Positions 36,035 to 44,611 of a DNA stretch of 64,000 bases are shown here, in pieces. How positions within the stretch are numbered: the stretch's first letter is position 1; every line of letters begins with the position of its first letter. A model generated the notes under the pieces. The model searched no databases and was not told the DNA's origin. It saw only the letters and a list, made by a program, of their open reading frames with translations. Position numbers and translations under genes: made by a program. Origin of the DNA: Gimesia benthica (GTDB lineage: Bacteria; Planctomycetota; Planctomycetia; Planctomycetales; Planctomycetaceae); the NCBI RefSeq assembly GCF_009720525.1, contig NZ_CP043930.1, positions 6,956,001 through 7,020,000 of the forward strand. The letters run 5' to 3'.

Positions 36035-36802
36035 ATGCTCAGAATGAGTCTGAACCCGCTGCTGACCTGCTGCCTGCTGACAGTTTTGCTCACGTCTTGC
36101 GCAAAGGAAGAGCCTGCTGCCAACCAGGCATCAGAAAATGGTGCCGAAACCATCGGCGATGTGAAACCGCTGGTGAACCGGGTGCTGACTCAGGAAGAAC
36201 AGGCGCAACTGACGCCGGAGCAGGTACTCACAATGCTCAAAGAGGGAAATCAGCGCTTCGTGGCAGGGACGCTCACCGCCCGCGATCATTCCAAACTGGT
36301 TCGAGAGGCGGCTCTGGGGCAGTATCCCAAAGCGGTGATTCTTTCCTGTCTTGATTCGCGAATTCCTGTGGAAGACGTTTTCGATCGGGGCATCGGCGAT
36401 ATTTTCGTGGCGCGTGTGGCGGGGAACTTCGAAAATACCGACATCCTGGGCAGTATGGAGTTTGCCTGTAAGGTCTCGGGTTCCAAGCTCGTCTTTGTTT
36501 TGGGACACGAGAGTTGTGGCGCGATCCGCGGGGCGATTGACGGCGTCGAACTGGGCAATATCACCGCGATGCTGGCCAACATCAAGCCAGCCGTCGAGCA
36601 CTTCAAAGATTACGAGGGAGAGCAAACGGGGCAGAACCCTGAGTTCGTCAAGATGGTCACCAAACAGAATGTGCTGGCAACCATCGATCGCATTCGGACC
36701 AACAGCCCGATTCTTAAAGAAATGGAACTGCAGGGGGACATCAAAATCGTCGGCGGAATCTATAACATGGATACCGGCACTGTCACCATGCTGGAAGAGT
36801 AG
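36035..36802 (+). CDS. Lipoprotein beta-carbonic anhydrase
   Basis: A 255-residue beta-class carbonic anhydrase, which interconverts CO2 and bicarbonate. Zinc ligands and catalytic dyad are all present: C105, D107 and R109 in SCLDSR, and H158 and C161 in GHESCGA. The N-terminus is a lipoprotein signal ending LLTSC (Cys22), so the enzyme would be exported and membrane-anchored, after an acidic Ala/Glu-rich linker. TAAGGA lies eight bases before the ATG. It converges with the DUF2200 gene 15 bases downstream. A lipid-anchored beta enzyme is less common than cytoplasmic ones. Confidence 0.92.
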   Translation: MLRMSLNPLLTCCLLTVLLTSCAKEEPAANQASENGAETIGDVKPLVNRVLTQEEQAQLTPEQVLTMLKEGNQRFVAGTLTARDHSKLVREAALGQYPKAVILSCLDSRIPVEDVFDRGIGDIFVARVAGNFENTDILGSMEFACKVSGSKLVFVLGHESCGAIRGAIDGVELGNITAMLANIKPAVEHFKDYEGEQTGQNPEFVKMVTKQNVLATIDRIRTNSPILKEMELQGDIKIVGGIYNMDTGTVTMLEE

Positions 36803-36817
36803 TGGCTGAGTCCCTGA

Positions 36818-37183
36818 TCATTCTGATCGCAGGATTTTTTCCATCTTCTTCCCTTTGGCCAGTTCATCGACCAGCTTATCCAGGTACCTGACCTGCCGCG
36901 TTAACGGGTTTTCAATCTCTTCCACCCGATAGCCGCAAATCACGCCTGTGATAAGATGTGCGTTGGGGTTTAACTTTGCGCGTTGAAAGAATTCTTTGAA
37001 CGTGATCTGGTCTTTGATCTGTTTCTGCAGTGCCTTCTCGTTAAAGCCCGTCAGCCAGCTGATCACCTGATGTAATTCTTCCCTGGTCCGACCTTTCTTT
37101 TCCACCTTGGTTACGTAGTGTGGATACACGGCAGCAAACGTCAGTTTGGCAACGCGTTCGTGATGATCGTTGGCACTGGTCAC
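36818..37183 (-). CDS. DUF2200 family protein
   Basis: A 121-residue cytoplasmic protein with the DUF2200 pattern: [25 protein letters not shown] near the N-terminus (the family's FxxVYPxYxxKxExKGR block), VISWLTGF, and [21 protein letters not shown] near the C-terminus. The family is small, conserved in bacteria and of unknown function. The start is a GTG at 37183 with CAGGAG nine bases upstream. It stands alone, convergent with the carbonic anhydrase. Confidence 0.9.
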   Translation of the reverse strand: MTSANDHHERVAKLTFAAVYPHYVTKVEKKGRTREELHQVISWLTGFNEKALQKQIKDQITFKEFFQRAKLNPNAHLITGVICGYRVEEIENPLTRQVRYLDKLVDELAKGKKMEKILRSE

Positions 37184-37525
37184 CTTGGGATACTCCTGTT
37201 TCGGGTTGTAGAGTTTAGTTGTGCACCGCTTCGCGAATACACTACCAGAGATTACGAGTTCGCTGGAGTTGCATGAAGGGATACCGCGTTATCATGATAA
37301 AGATAATTCAGGCTGGCAATAGTTTCCTCCTGAGATCCACCGGGTACCAGGAGTACTCAGGAATTTTGGAATCTGCATTGAAAAGCAGTCACTTTCTGAG
37401 TGCCATGTTTTCGTAAAGAATGTTACAATATTGTTGAAGGTGGACTCAGACACCTGATCAAATGGAGCCTTTGGGGCCGAAAATATCTGCAACATGATCA
37501 TACAGCAATAACCGAAGGGGTTGTC
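37184..37525. promoter_or_regulatory. Divergent intergenic region with two palindromes
   Basis: About 340 bases without a convincing gene between the DUF2200 gene and the sugar isomerase. It holds a perfect 12-bp palindrome TTATCATGATAA at 37289-37300, a perfect 10-bp palindrome ACAATATTGT at 37425-37434 and a CCTGAG/CTCAGG stem near 37330-37362. The palindromes are candidates for regulator binding sites of the isomerase gene. No -35/-10 pair is convincing. Confidence 0.4.
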
Positions 37526-38446
37526 ATGCCTACATCCGATTTTCTTTCCCGCCGTCAGTTTGTCCTGTTAGCCGCTGCTGCCGCAGCTTCCCATCCTCTG
37601 CTGGCGCAAGGTGCCAAAAGTGAGGAAGGCTATCTCAACGGTCGTCTCTATAAAACCTTGAAAATCGGGATGGTACGGGCCGGAGACAGTCTCGAAGAGA
37701 AATTCGCTCTCGCCAAAGAAGCCGGCTTCGATGGTATTGAATTGAATACACCAGGCATCGATGTCAAAGAAGTCAACGCAGCTATCAAAGCGACCGGACT
37801 ACCCGTCGATGGATCTGTCAACGCCGGCCACTGGAATGTACGGCACACCGATCCCGATCCCAAAGTACGTGCCAAGGCACTCGACAGCCTGAAGGAAGCA
37901 CTCCGCCAGACACATGCCGTCGGTGGAAACACGGTTCTGCTGGTCGTCGGTAAGGGGAGTGATGGTCCGGAAGAGGAAATCTGGAAACGTTCGATCGACA
38001 ATATCTCGAAGGCGATCCCGCTGGCTGCGGAACTAGGAGTTCCCATTGCAGTTGAGAATGTCTGGAACCAGTTCTGCTACGACCACGAAGGCGATCACAA
38101 GCAGACCGCTGAGAAGTTCGTGAAATACATCGACGAATTCGATTCCCCCTGGGTCGGTATGCAGTTTGATATCGGGAATCACTGGAAATACGGCAGCATG
38201 GGCGATTGGATTCGTCAGCTCAACAAACGGATCATCAAGCTGGATCTCAAAGGGTTCTCCCGCGAAATGGGCAAGTTCACCAAGATCGGTGAAGGCGATC
38301 TGGACTGGGCCGATGTCCGCAAAGCCCTGGCAGAAATCAAGTACGCTGGCTGGGCGGCCGCTGAAGTCGCCGGCGGTGATCTGGCACGGCTGAAAGAAAT
38401 CTCAGCCAACATGGATCGCGTCTTCGGTTTGACTCCCAAATCTTAA
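37526..38446 (+). CDS. Tat-exported sugar phosphate isomerase/epimerase-like protein
   Basis: A 306-residue xylose-isomerase-like TIM barrel. The N-terminus has a twin-arginine signal (SRRQFVLLAAAAAASHPLLA), so the protein is probably exported folded, perhaps with its metal. Barrel motifs include GFDGIELNTPG, GNTVLLVVGKG, IAVENVWNQF, GMQFDIGNH and IIKLDLKGF, with Glu, Asp and His residues fitting the divalent-metal site of this family. Closely related planctomycete proteins are numerous and their substrates unknown. The start at 37526 is chosen because AAGGGG lies six bases upstream and the Tat signal begins there; the longer frame (from GTG 37400) has no signal-like sequence. Confidence 0.9.
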   Translation: MPTSDFLSRRQFVLLAAAAAASHPLLAQGAKSEEGYLNGRLYKTLKIGMVRAGDSLEEKFALAKEAGFDGIELNTPGIDVKEVNAAIKATGLPVDGSVNAGHWNVRHTDPDPKVRAKALDSLKEALRQTHAVGGNTVLLVVGKGSDGPEEEIWKRSIDNISKAIPLAAELGVPIAVENVWNQFCYDHEGDHKQTAEKFVKYIDEFDSPWVGMQFDIGNHWKYGSMGDWIRQLNKRIIKLDLKGFSREMGKFTKIGEGDLDWADVRKALAEIKYAGWAAAEVAGGDLARLKEISANMDRVFGLTPKS

Positions 38447-38448
38447 GG

Positions 38449-38510
38449 CTAAAAAACAGACACTTTGCGGTGCAGGAGCACCTGTGTCGCATAGTGGCTG
38501 CGTTTTTTAG
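38449..38510. terminator. Bidirectional terminator
   Basis: Outer arms CTAAAAAAC (38449-38457) and GTTTTTTAG (38502-38510) are exact complements. They enclose an imperfect stem with core GGTGC-agga-GCACC. Each strand therefore ends in a hairpin plus T run. It lies between convergent genes and includes the stop codon of the minus-strand lipoprotein. Confidence 0.75.
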
Positions 38511-39142
38511 TTGCTTTCAGGCTCTGCCTTCGTCCCTTCTCTCACTTGATTGGCATATGCGGCGAGCCTGCCTCGCATTGCTTTAACGAGCATCCCGCGG
38601 AATTCGCCGGTTTTATCATCGGGAGCATCCAGAGGGAGGCCGCTCTGGTATGACTCGCGGATCCAGGCCAGGGCGTTTTGGGTCCCCGGTGCATCGAGAT
38701 TTGATTTGACGTAGTCCAGCGTCGCGACCCGGAGTGGGTATTCGACACGGTGACACATGACATCAGCGTAGCAGGCGACTTCCAGCAGCGTGATGATGCG
38801 TTGTGCATCAACGGGAACTTCCGGGGATCGATGGACACGATCCAGAAGCTGCTTTGCCACCTCCGGTGAGATCTTTTCATCTTCCTGAAGTTGCTTAATC
38901 GCGTAAGGCAGGATGGGATGTCCGTTTTCGACAAACTCATCCACCGTGCCAGGCCAGGCTGCATCATCTGGAGCATACAGCAGAGCCATCTTCTCGAGCA
39001 GCGGTTCGGGGGGCTCGCTGAGAACGATATAGTCTTGAGACGTAGCAGACGGCTTTGTCGCTGCCATCTTTGATGACACCTCATCATAAGAGCATCCAGT
39101 GAGCAGCAATAAACCAGCCAGTAAAATAATGCATTTCATCAT
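38507..39142 (-). CDS. Lipoprotein, unknown function
   Basis: A 211-residue predicted lipoprotein (hydrophobic CIILLAGLLLLTGC, Cys at about residue 15). The mature region is mainly alpha-helical with short repeats like LLEKMALLYAPDD and AKQLLDRVHRSPEVP, reminiscent of HEAT-like solenoids, but no named family was recognised. Two Cys occur in VACYADVMCHRVEY. The start is one of two adjacent ATG codons (39142 or 39139); a GTG at 39151 is also in frame and the ribosome binding site is weak. It shares a bidirectional terminator with the isomerase gene. Confidence 0.75.
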   Translation of the reverse strand: MMKCIILLAGLLLLTGCSYDEVSSKMAATKPSATSQDYIVLSEPPEPLLEKMALLYAPDDAAWPGTVDEFVENGHPILPYAIKQLQEDEKISPEVAKQLLDRVHRSPEVPVDAQRIITLLEVACYADVMCHRVEYPLRVATLDYVKSNLDAPGTQNALAWIRESYQSGLPLDAPDDKTGEFRGMLVKAMRGRLAAYANQVREGTKAEPESN

Positions 39143-39185
39143 GGAAACCACTTCGATCAGAATTTGAAAAAAAAACTGATCTCTC

Positions 39186-40397
39186 TTAGAACGCCAGAGC
39201 TTTGTCCCGGTCCAGACCGGTTTTCCAGAGAGGAGCCTCTTTTTTGATGGCCGTCACGTTATAAGTATCGAAGGTCAGGGTCAGGCTGAAAGGTATCTCG
39301 GCATCCATGTCATAACTCCAGCTGTCATCATGTATGTAGTCGGGGGCGCCGATTGTGTTGAGCACTTCTTTGGCAGACATACCTGTTTTGACCTGTACTG
39401 CGTTTTTATGGCGTGGTTGTGTCTGCTTTTTCGGGGTGAAAGAGAATGCCTCGTCTCCTCTTTCGACCATAAAACCATGACAAGGCAGATTCCGGGGAGC
39501 AACTCCCAGCCGTCGAAGTGTGAGTTGAGCCGTCTGTCGCAGGTCATATGTACGATAGCGGAAGGGATCAATTTCATTATTGAAGTTCACGCCATCCGGA
39601 TGACCTCGCGCAGAATTGGTCTCAGAGTAAGTGGATGTTTCCAGTGATTTCAGAAACGGAATGGCTTCGTGCAGATTTAAGCTCCCTGCCAGGTAAGCGG
39701 CCTGCAGCATCGACCATTCGTTGTCATCAAGTTCTATTTTTGTACGAGTGGCGGCCAGCACCAGTTGCTTTTCCGCTTCTAATGCAGGGCCGATCAGACT
39801 GACATCGCCTGAAACGAGTTTTCCTTTGTTGACGTCCACCAGAATGCGAGGCCCCCAGGCGGGACGAATCACGAAGATTTCACCTTCAGGCAGCTCGAAA
39901 AAGTACCAGGCAGCCAGACGGGACCAGTTGCTGCCACCCCACGAGTGATACACCAGCCGCTCGCTCTCCTCTTCCTGCAAGGCATCTTTCAGTAAATCGA
40001 TCTCCCCCGTTTTCTTTCCCTGTGGAGATATGGTGATGAGGTTATCATTCGCAGCAAGGATCGCCGCCGAGCCCTGGTTAGAGACAATGATGATCCTGGG
40101 AGAGCCCTCTTTGGGGACTGCGATCTCAAACGAGGAATCGCCGAAGTTATATCGTTGTGGCTCCCGCATCGGCTGCTTGCGCGTCCAGATCGTTTTGCCG
40201 GTTCGCGTGTCGACACATTTGTAGGTGAAATTAGCCTGAAACGCCTTCCCATTGGGGCCCTGATTGTCGGGGGAAGTCGCATCCACCTGATAGTGTCCGG
40301 AGGGGGACTGGACATGAATGTCGAAGTAATAGCGATCCGTCGCCCGGGCGGTCATCGGAAGTGCAAAGAGTATGCAGCAGACGATAAATGGCTTCAT
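39186..40397 (-). CDS. Secreted protein of unknown function with SmpA-like tail
   Basis: A 403-residue exported protein: Sec signal FIVCCILFALPMTARA, then a beta-rich domain (YYFDIHVQSPSGHYQVDATS, TYKCVDTRTGKTIWTRKQP, YNFGDSSFEIAVP). A helical middle follows with LEAEKQLVLAATRTKIELDD and HEAIPFLKSLET, which looks like a HEAT-type segment. The last 90 residues contain VKTGMSAKEVLNTIGAPD, the pattern of SmpA/OmlA-like domains that often bind other envelope proteins. No catalytic motif is seen. ATG 40397 has AAGGTGA upstream. Function unknown. Confidence 0.75.
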   Translation of the reverse strand: MKPFIVCCILFALPMTARATDRYYFDIHVQSPSGHYQVDATSPDNQGPNGKAFQANFTYKCVDTRTGKTIWTRKQPMREPQRYNFGDSSFEIAVPKEGSPRIIIVSNQGSAAILAANDNLITISPQGKKTGEIDLLKDALQEEESERLVYHSWGGSNWSRLAAWYFFELPEGEIFVIRPAWGPRILVDVNKGKLVSGDVSLIGPALEAEKQLVLAATRTKIELDDNEWSMLQAAYLAGSLNLHEAIPFLKSLETSTYSETNSARGHPDGVNFNNEIDPFRYRTYDLRQTAQLTLRRLGVAPRNLPCHGFMVERGDEAFSFTPKKQTQPRHKNAVQVKTGMSAKEVLNTIGAPDYIHDDSWSYDMDAEIPFSLTLTFDTYNVTAIKKEAPLWKTGLDRDKALAF

Positions 40398-40648
40398 GGC
40401 AGTCACCTTGTTAGTCATCCGTGAAAGACAATTGGGAATCGTATCACAATTCCAACTTGTTTATCGTGAGTCGGAAATGAATTGTCAAGATGACCTCAAG
40501 CATGAGGGGTTACGATAAGATCGAAAAGTCTGATGTGGAACAGGTTTGTAAGTTATTGCATGGGGCCGCCAAATCGCTGGAGGCGATAATACCGCAACGA
40601 TTGGCATTCTTGAGTCTGGTTACGACTTCGAGAACCAGTACATCGCTC

Positions 40649-41989
40649 TCACTCAAACACGAGCCCCAATGCATCCAGCACCGCACCGCGTCGACCATGG
40701 ATACCGATGACTTGTTTGCCCGCTCCTTCGATCACAGGTACCTCTTTGCCTGAGGGAGTCCCCAGCCAGTCGCTGGTGTAACTGTCATTCGGATCGAGCT
40801 GGCCGTCATCTGTAAGACGATAGAAGACGACTTGAACGGCGCTCACATATTTGGGAGCATCAATCTTCATCCCACCGACGGCGTAGCCCTCTTTCGCCAT
40901 GACAGTAATATTCCGCTTTCGAGCTGGCTTGCGCTCTGAGAGTGGCGTCAGACTGCGGATTGCCGGTTCGCCCGCCCAGCTTCCCAGCGAACATTCAAAT
41001 CCGAGCAGTGTTTTTCCCTCGGGGATCACTGACTGGAATGGGCCGCCCCCTTCAGCATTCCCAATCAGTTTCGATGCGGTCCCTTTCGTGGTCGCAGGCG
41101 TTGAGCGGGTAACGGATCGTGGCGGAATCGGATTGGGGAAACTCCCGGGCTGAGTGAGAACCGGTTGATTCCGGGGCAGCCCCGTCTCCGACTGCGGGGA
41201 CGATGGATTGGGATTTCGCTGGATCGGGTTCCCTTGAACTGGTATTGGGATCGCGGGGCGTTCGAATTCGGGGCGGGGGATCTGCGGTCTCCGGTTCTCG
41301 CGAACAGCGATGCGTTGTCCCGCCCGTGGAACCCTGGTGAGGTTAAACGCCAGTCCCCCACTGAAAAGCAACACGCCCAATACTGCCATCCCAGCGAAGA
41401 CTTTGGGGCTGAATCCCTGAGTATACCGCGCAGGTATCGCATCTCTTTTTTCTACCGGAATCCCGGCTTCGGTGAAGTGACGGGCCAGCTCCTTCAGCCT
41501 GATCTTCGAGGGAATACCGACCAGTTCGACCTCGTTATCGATAGAAAGCAACATGACGGAGAAGGATTTTCCCAGATCCTCGGCCGGGATGAAAGTGACG
41601 CGGGTGATGGCTGGATTGGGCCATTCAGAGATTTCTTTCCAGGAACTGATCAGAGCCAGTGAGACATAAGACCGCTGACGGATCAGATGATCGTCATAGA
41701 TCCAGATCGAAGCAGAGACATGCTCCCGGCGCATAAATAGCGCCAGGCAGGCGGGGCCCAGCCCGATAAAGATTGAGACAAACATCGCCATCCCGAGCTC
41801 GGGTGGCTTGACGTTGAAGGCAAATAAAATCCAGAACAGACCACTGACAGCCGCCCAGACCGTCAAGGCGACACCCAGGCGAATCAAGAGATCCCCCCGC
41901 AGGCTGAGGCGCATGCCCAGTGGTTCCTGCCAGTAGAACTTATCAGAAGTGAGTTTGATCGGTTTGGTTAAGAAGTTCCAGATACCCAT
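40649..41989 (-). CDS. Membrane protein with PH-like segment and jacalin-like C-terminus
   Basis: A 446-residue protein. Two N-terminal helices (about residues 37-60 and 66-87) are followed by a PH-like soluble segment (SASIWIYDDHLIRQRSYVSL, ITRVTFIPAEDLG, LLSIDNEVELVGIP), a third helix (about 207-225) and a long Pro/Arg/Asn-rich linker. The C-terminal 135 residues contain GYAVGGMKIDA, YVSAVQVVFYRL and GIHGRRGAVLDALGLVF, which resemble jacalin-type lectin repeats (GxxGxxxDxLG). So it may hold a carbohydrate- or surface-binding head on a membrane stalk. The ribosome binding site is weak. No partner is evident. Confidence 0.7.
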   Translation of the reverse strand: MGIWNFLTKPIKLTSDKFYWQEPLGMRLSLRGDLLIRLGVALTVWAAVSGLFWILFAFNVKPPELGMAMFVSIFIGLGPACLALFMRREHVSASIWIYDDHLIRQRSYVSLALISSWKEISEWPNPAITRVTFIPAEDLGKSFSVMLLSIDNEVELVGIPSKIRLKELARHFTEAGIPVEKRDAIPARYTQGFSPKVFAGMAVLGVLLFSGGLAFNLTRVPRAGQRIAVRENRRPQIPRPEFERPAIPIPVQGNPIQRNPNPSSPQSETGLPRNQPVLTQPGSFPNPIPPRSVTRSTPATTKGTASKLIGNAEGGGPFQSVIPEGKTLLGFECSLGSWAGEPAIRSLTPLSERKPARKRNITVMAKEGYAVGGMKIDAPKYVSAVQVVFYRLTDDGQLDPNDSYTSDWLGTPSGKEVPVIEGAGKQVIGIHGRRGAVLDALGLVFE

Positions 41990-41999
41990 GTGGAGCACT

Positions 42000-42317
42000 C
42001 ACAGAGTTAGAGGAAGTCTTAGAGAGCAGGCTGTTTTGAAGAAGAGCAACAGCGTACTGAATTCTCAGTAATATATCGTATTCTACTCTTTCGGGAGAAG
42101 CCAGAAAATGATGCCCGCGGATAAGCGAGATTCTTCACCGATTGACACTGCCTTAACTTGAGTTAGCTCAGTACGATTTTTCAGAAATTTCCATGTTGCC
42201 CTGATGCAACATGTGCAGATTCATCCCAATGTCGGTAACATGCGGTGTTCGTATTTAGCAAAGGGCTGAGTCCAAGCGAGTTGTCTGTTTTCTGGAAGTA
42301 TTACGGCTGCTGAGGAA
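42000..42317. promoter_or_regulatory. Divergent promoter region with perfect dyad
   Basis: About 320 bases between the jacalin-like membrane protein and the symporter. A perfect 8-bp inverted repeat CATGTTGC-cctgat-GCAACATG occupies 42192-42213, about 105 bases before the symporter start. This is a good candidate operator or small hairpin. No other feature or coding frame is seen. Confidence 0.45.
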
Positions 42318-43787
42318 ATGATCTGCATGACGTTCTGGCTTGGTATTCTGCTGACACTGTATGTTCTGCTGATGGTCGGTCTCGGCCTGTATGCCGGGGG
42401 CAGGGTACAAACGGAGGAAGATTACCTGGTTGCAGGACGGCGCTTGCCGCTCTGGCTGGCATGGGGGACGCTGCTGGCAACCTGGTTCGGGGCCGCCACA
42501 GTGCTGGGGGCCAGTGAAGCGGCACGAGCGGAAGGCGTGCAGGGGACGATACTCGATCCGTTCGCCTCGGGGCTGGCTCTGATCGTGGCTGGTCTGTTCT
42601 TCGCCCGGCGGGTCTGGGAGATGAAGCTCCTGACCGTGGGGGATCTCTTCGCACAGAAGTACGGTCCGAAAACGGAGCTGATCTCCAGCATCGTTCAGGC
42701 CCTGGGCTACCTGCCCTGGATCGCGGCTCAGTACCTGGCGCAATCGGCGATTCTCACTCATTTTTTCGGAGTCGACTCCACAGTTGCAATTCTGATCTCC
42801 GCCTTGTTTGTCACTTTCCTGACAATGATCGGGGGAATGTGGTCGGTGACCCTGACCGATACCGTCCAGATCTGCGTGGTGCTGATCAGCCTGGTGATGC
42901 TGGGCGTCAACTTCGCAGCCTCGGTGGGTGAGGGTTCCGTGGTGGTCGGAATTGAAACGACCTGGGAACGGACGCCACCAGAACTGCGGACCCTGCTTCC
43001 TGAAGCGGGACTGCTGGCTCTGCTGGGCTGGTCGACAACCTGGATCAACGGCATCTTCGGAAATCTGCCCGGACAGGATCTGATGCAACGGATATTCGCC
43101 AGTCGCAGCGGGGCGGTCGCCTCGCGGGCGTGCATCCTGGCGGGCTGTGTGTATATTCTGTTTGGTCTGTTACCCGTCGGACTGGGGCTGGCTTCGCGAC
43201 AACTCTGGCCCGATGAACTGCCCCAGGGGAGTGATGGTCAGGTCCTGCTGGCACTGGCTGAACTACTGCTGTCACCCTTGGGAATCTGCCTGCTGGTCGT
43301 CACACTGCTGGCGATTGTCGTGTCTACCTGCACCAGCGCGATGCTTTCGCCGGCTGCGTTACTCTCGCATAATCTGTTGCATCGCATCAACTGGTTTGAC
43401 CAGCGACGCCTGCTGACCAGTCGCTTGAGTGTCGTCATCGTTGCCCTGGCCAGTCTCCCTCTGGCGCTGGTGACCGAAGAGATACTGGAACTGCTCGAAA
43501 GTGCTCTGGCGGTGGGACTGGTGGCGCTGCTGGTTCCCTTTGTGGCCGGCGTCTATCTCAAGCCACGTGGCGAATGGCCGGGACTGCTCTCCATCGGTTG
43601 TGGTGCTCTGTTCTGGACGGCCCATCAGATCGCAGCGTCACTACTGGTCACTGACGAGGAACAGCTCGATTCCGTGTCTGCTCTTTTGCTCTCGATCCCT
43701 CCCGAGTTGACAGGTCTGCTGGCGAGCATACTGGGTTATCTGGTGGGACAACGTCTGCTGCACTCTCAGCCAGACTCAACTTTCTGA
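42318..43787 (+). CDS. Sodium:solute symporter family protein
   Basis: A 489-residue polytopic transporter of the SSS family with about 13 hydrophobic helices. Family patterns include EEDYLVAGRRLPLWLAWGTL (the xxDYFLAGRxL block), ATWFGAATVLGASEAA, GVQGTILDPFASGLALIV, and GIFGNLPGQDLMQRIFASRS (the GxxxQDxxQRxxAARS-like block). It would import an unknown solute with Na+. Two starts are possible (42318 and 42327); GAGGA at 42312-42316 is too close to the first and slightly far from the second. It converges with the PQ-loop-like gene 17 bases downstream. Confidence 0.9.
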   Translation: MICMTFWLGILLTLYVLLMVGLGLYAGGRVQTEEDYLVAGRRLPLWLAWGTLLATWFGAATVLGASEAARAEGVQGTILDPFASGLALIVAGLFFARRVWEMKLLTVGDLFAQKYGPKTELISSIVQALGYLPWIAAQYLAQSAILTHFFGVDSTVAILISALFVTFLTMIGGMWSVTLTDTVQICVVLISLVMLGVNFAASVGEGSVVVGIETTWERTPPELRTLLPEAGLLALLGWSTTWINGIFGNLPGQDLMQRIFASRSGAVASRACILAGCVYILFGLLPVGLGLASRQLWPDELPQGSDGQVLLALAELLLSPLGICLLVVTLLAIVVSTCTSAMLSPAALLSHNLLHRINWFDQRRLLTSRLSVVIVALASLPLALVTEEILELLESALAVGLVALLVPFVAGVYLKPRGEWPGLLSIGCGALFWTAHQIAASLLVTDEEQLDSVSALLLSIPPELTGLLASILGYLVGQRLLHSQPDSTF

Positions 43788-43804
43788 TTGAGCTGCCGTA
43801 GTCT

Positions 43805-44404
43805 TTAACGCGTCTGCTCCGCCACGACCACGCGACGACGATAGGAGATGAGCGTGCATAAAAACAGACAGACCACAGAGATTGAAAGGGGAAACAGCAT
43901 CGTCGTCAGCGAATAGGATTCCAGTGCCAGGAGTGCGAAGGTGTTCCTGAGGAAAAACATAAAGATGAAGAGCAGACTTTCTTCGTAGGGACGATCATAG
44001 GCTTTGCGGATAGTAGGACCGAAACCCAGCAGATCAATTGTGGTCAGCAGAATCACCGCCCACATGGGATTCGATGTGAAATACCAGCAGGGAATCGAGA
44101 GTAGAGCCGCACTGAAGAACAGCCGATCGAGGCGGGTGATCGAAATGTCTCCCCGTTTGACATAGGAGAGAAATGCGATGTAGATCGTAATCACTCCCGA
44201 AACGCCGATAGGCCAGGCACCGGTTCCCCCGTCCGCATCTAGCTGGGCGAAGAACACAATCAGTGTGGTCATACCCCAGATCAACCAGGAAAACAGGTGT
44301 GGCTTGGTTCTCCCTTTGAGAATGCCACGAATGTAGGGGATGAACGCCATGAAGGTGATGACGATTGCCAGCCCGCTGAAGATCAGTTTAAGACGGGGAT
44401 CCAT
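43805..44404 (-). CDS. PQ-loop/SWEET-like membrane protein
   Basis: A 199-residue polytopic protein with about seven hydrophobic helices. The first repeat IPYIRGILKGRTKPHLFSWL resembles the PQ-loop pattern (here IP...KP) of SWEET and related small transporters; the second repeat LLTTIDLLGFGPTIRKAYDR is similar. It may move a small solute or act as a sensor. No neighbours suggest a substrate. Assignment is at the level of fold only. Confidence 0.7.
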   Translation of the reverse strand: MDPRLKLIFSGLAIVITFMAFIPYIRGILKGRTKPHLFSWLIWGMTTLIVFFAQLDADGGTGAWPIGVSGVITIYIAFLSYVKRGDISITRLDRLFFSAALLSIPCWYFTSNPMWAVILLTTIDLLGFGPTIRKAYDRPYEESLLFIFMFFLRNTFALLALESYSLTTMLFPLSISVVCLFLCTLISYRRRVVVAEQTR

Positions 44405-44611
44405 GGTGAAACCTGATGTGGTGGGCGTTCGCGGAACTCAACGTGCCATTCCGAGAAGCTTATCTTTAAATGGTTCCCCCGATGTTGTCAATGGAGTGCT
44501 GAAGCGATCACTTTAAAAGACTCGACACCGCCGGGAAAGAGGCGTACACTGACGCTATCATCAACCGGCTTCTATCTGTCTTTCATCTGAAACGGCCCTG
44601 GAGTGCTCCGC

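Noticed and set aside
42255-43088. 277-codon minus-strand frame
   Set aside because: Antisense to the sodium:solute symporter, low-complexity Gln/His/Pro composition, no recognisable domain.
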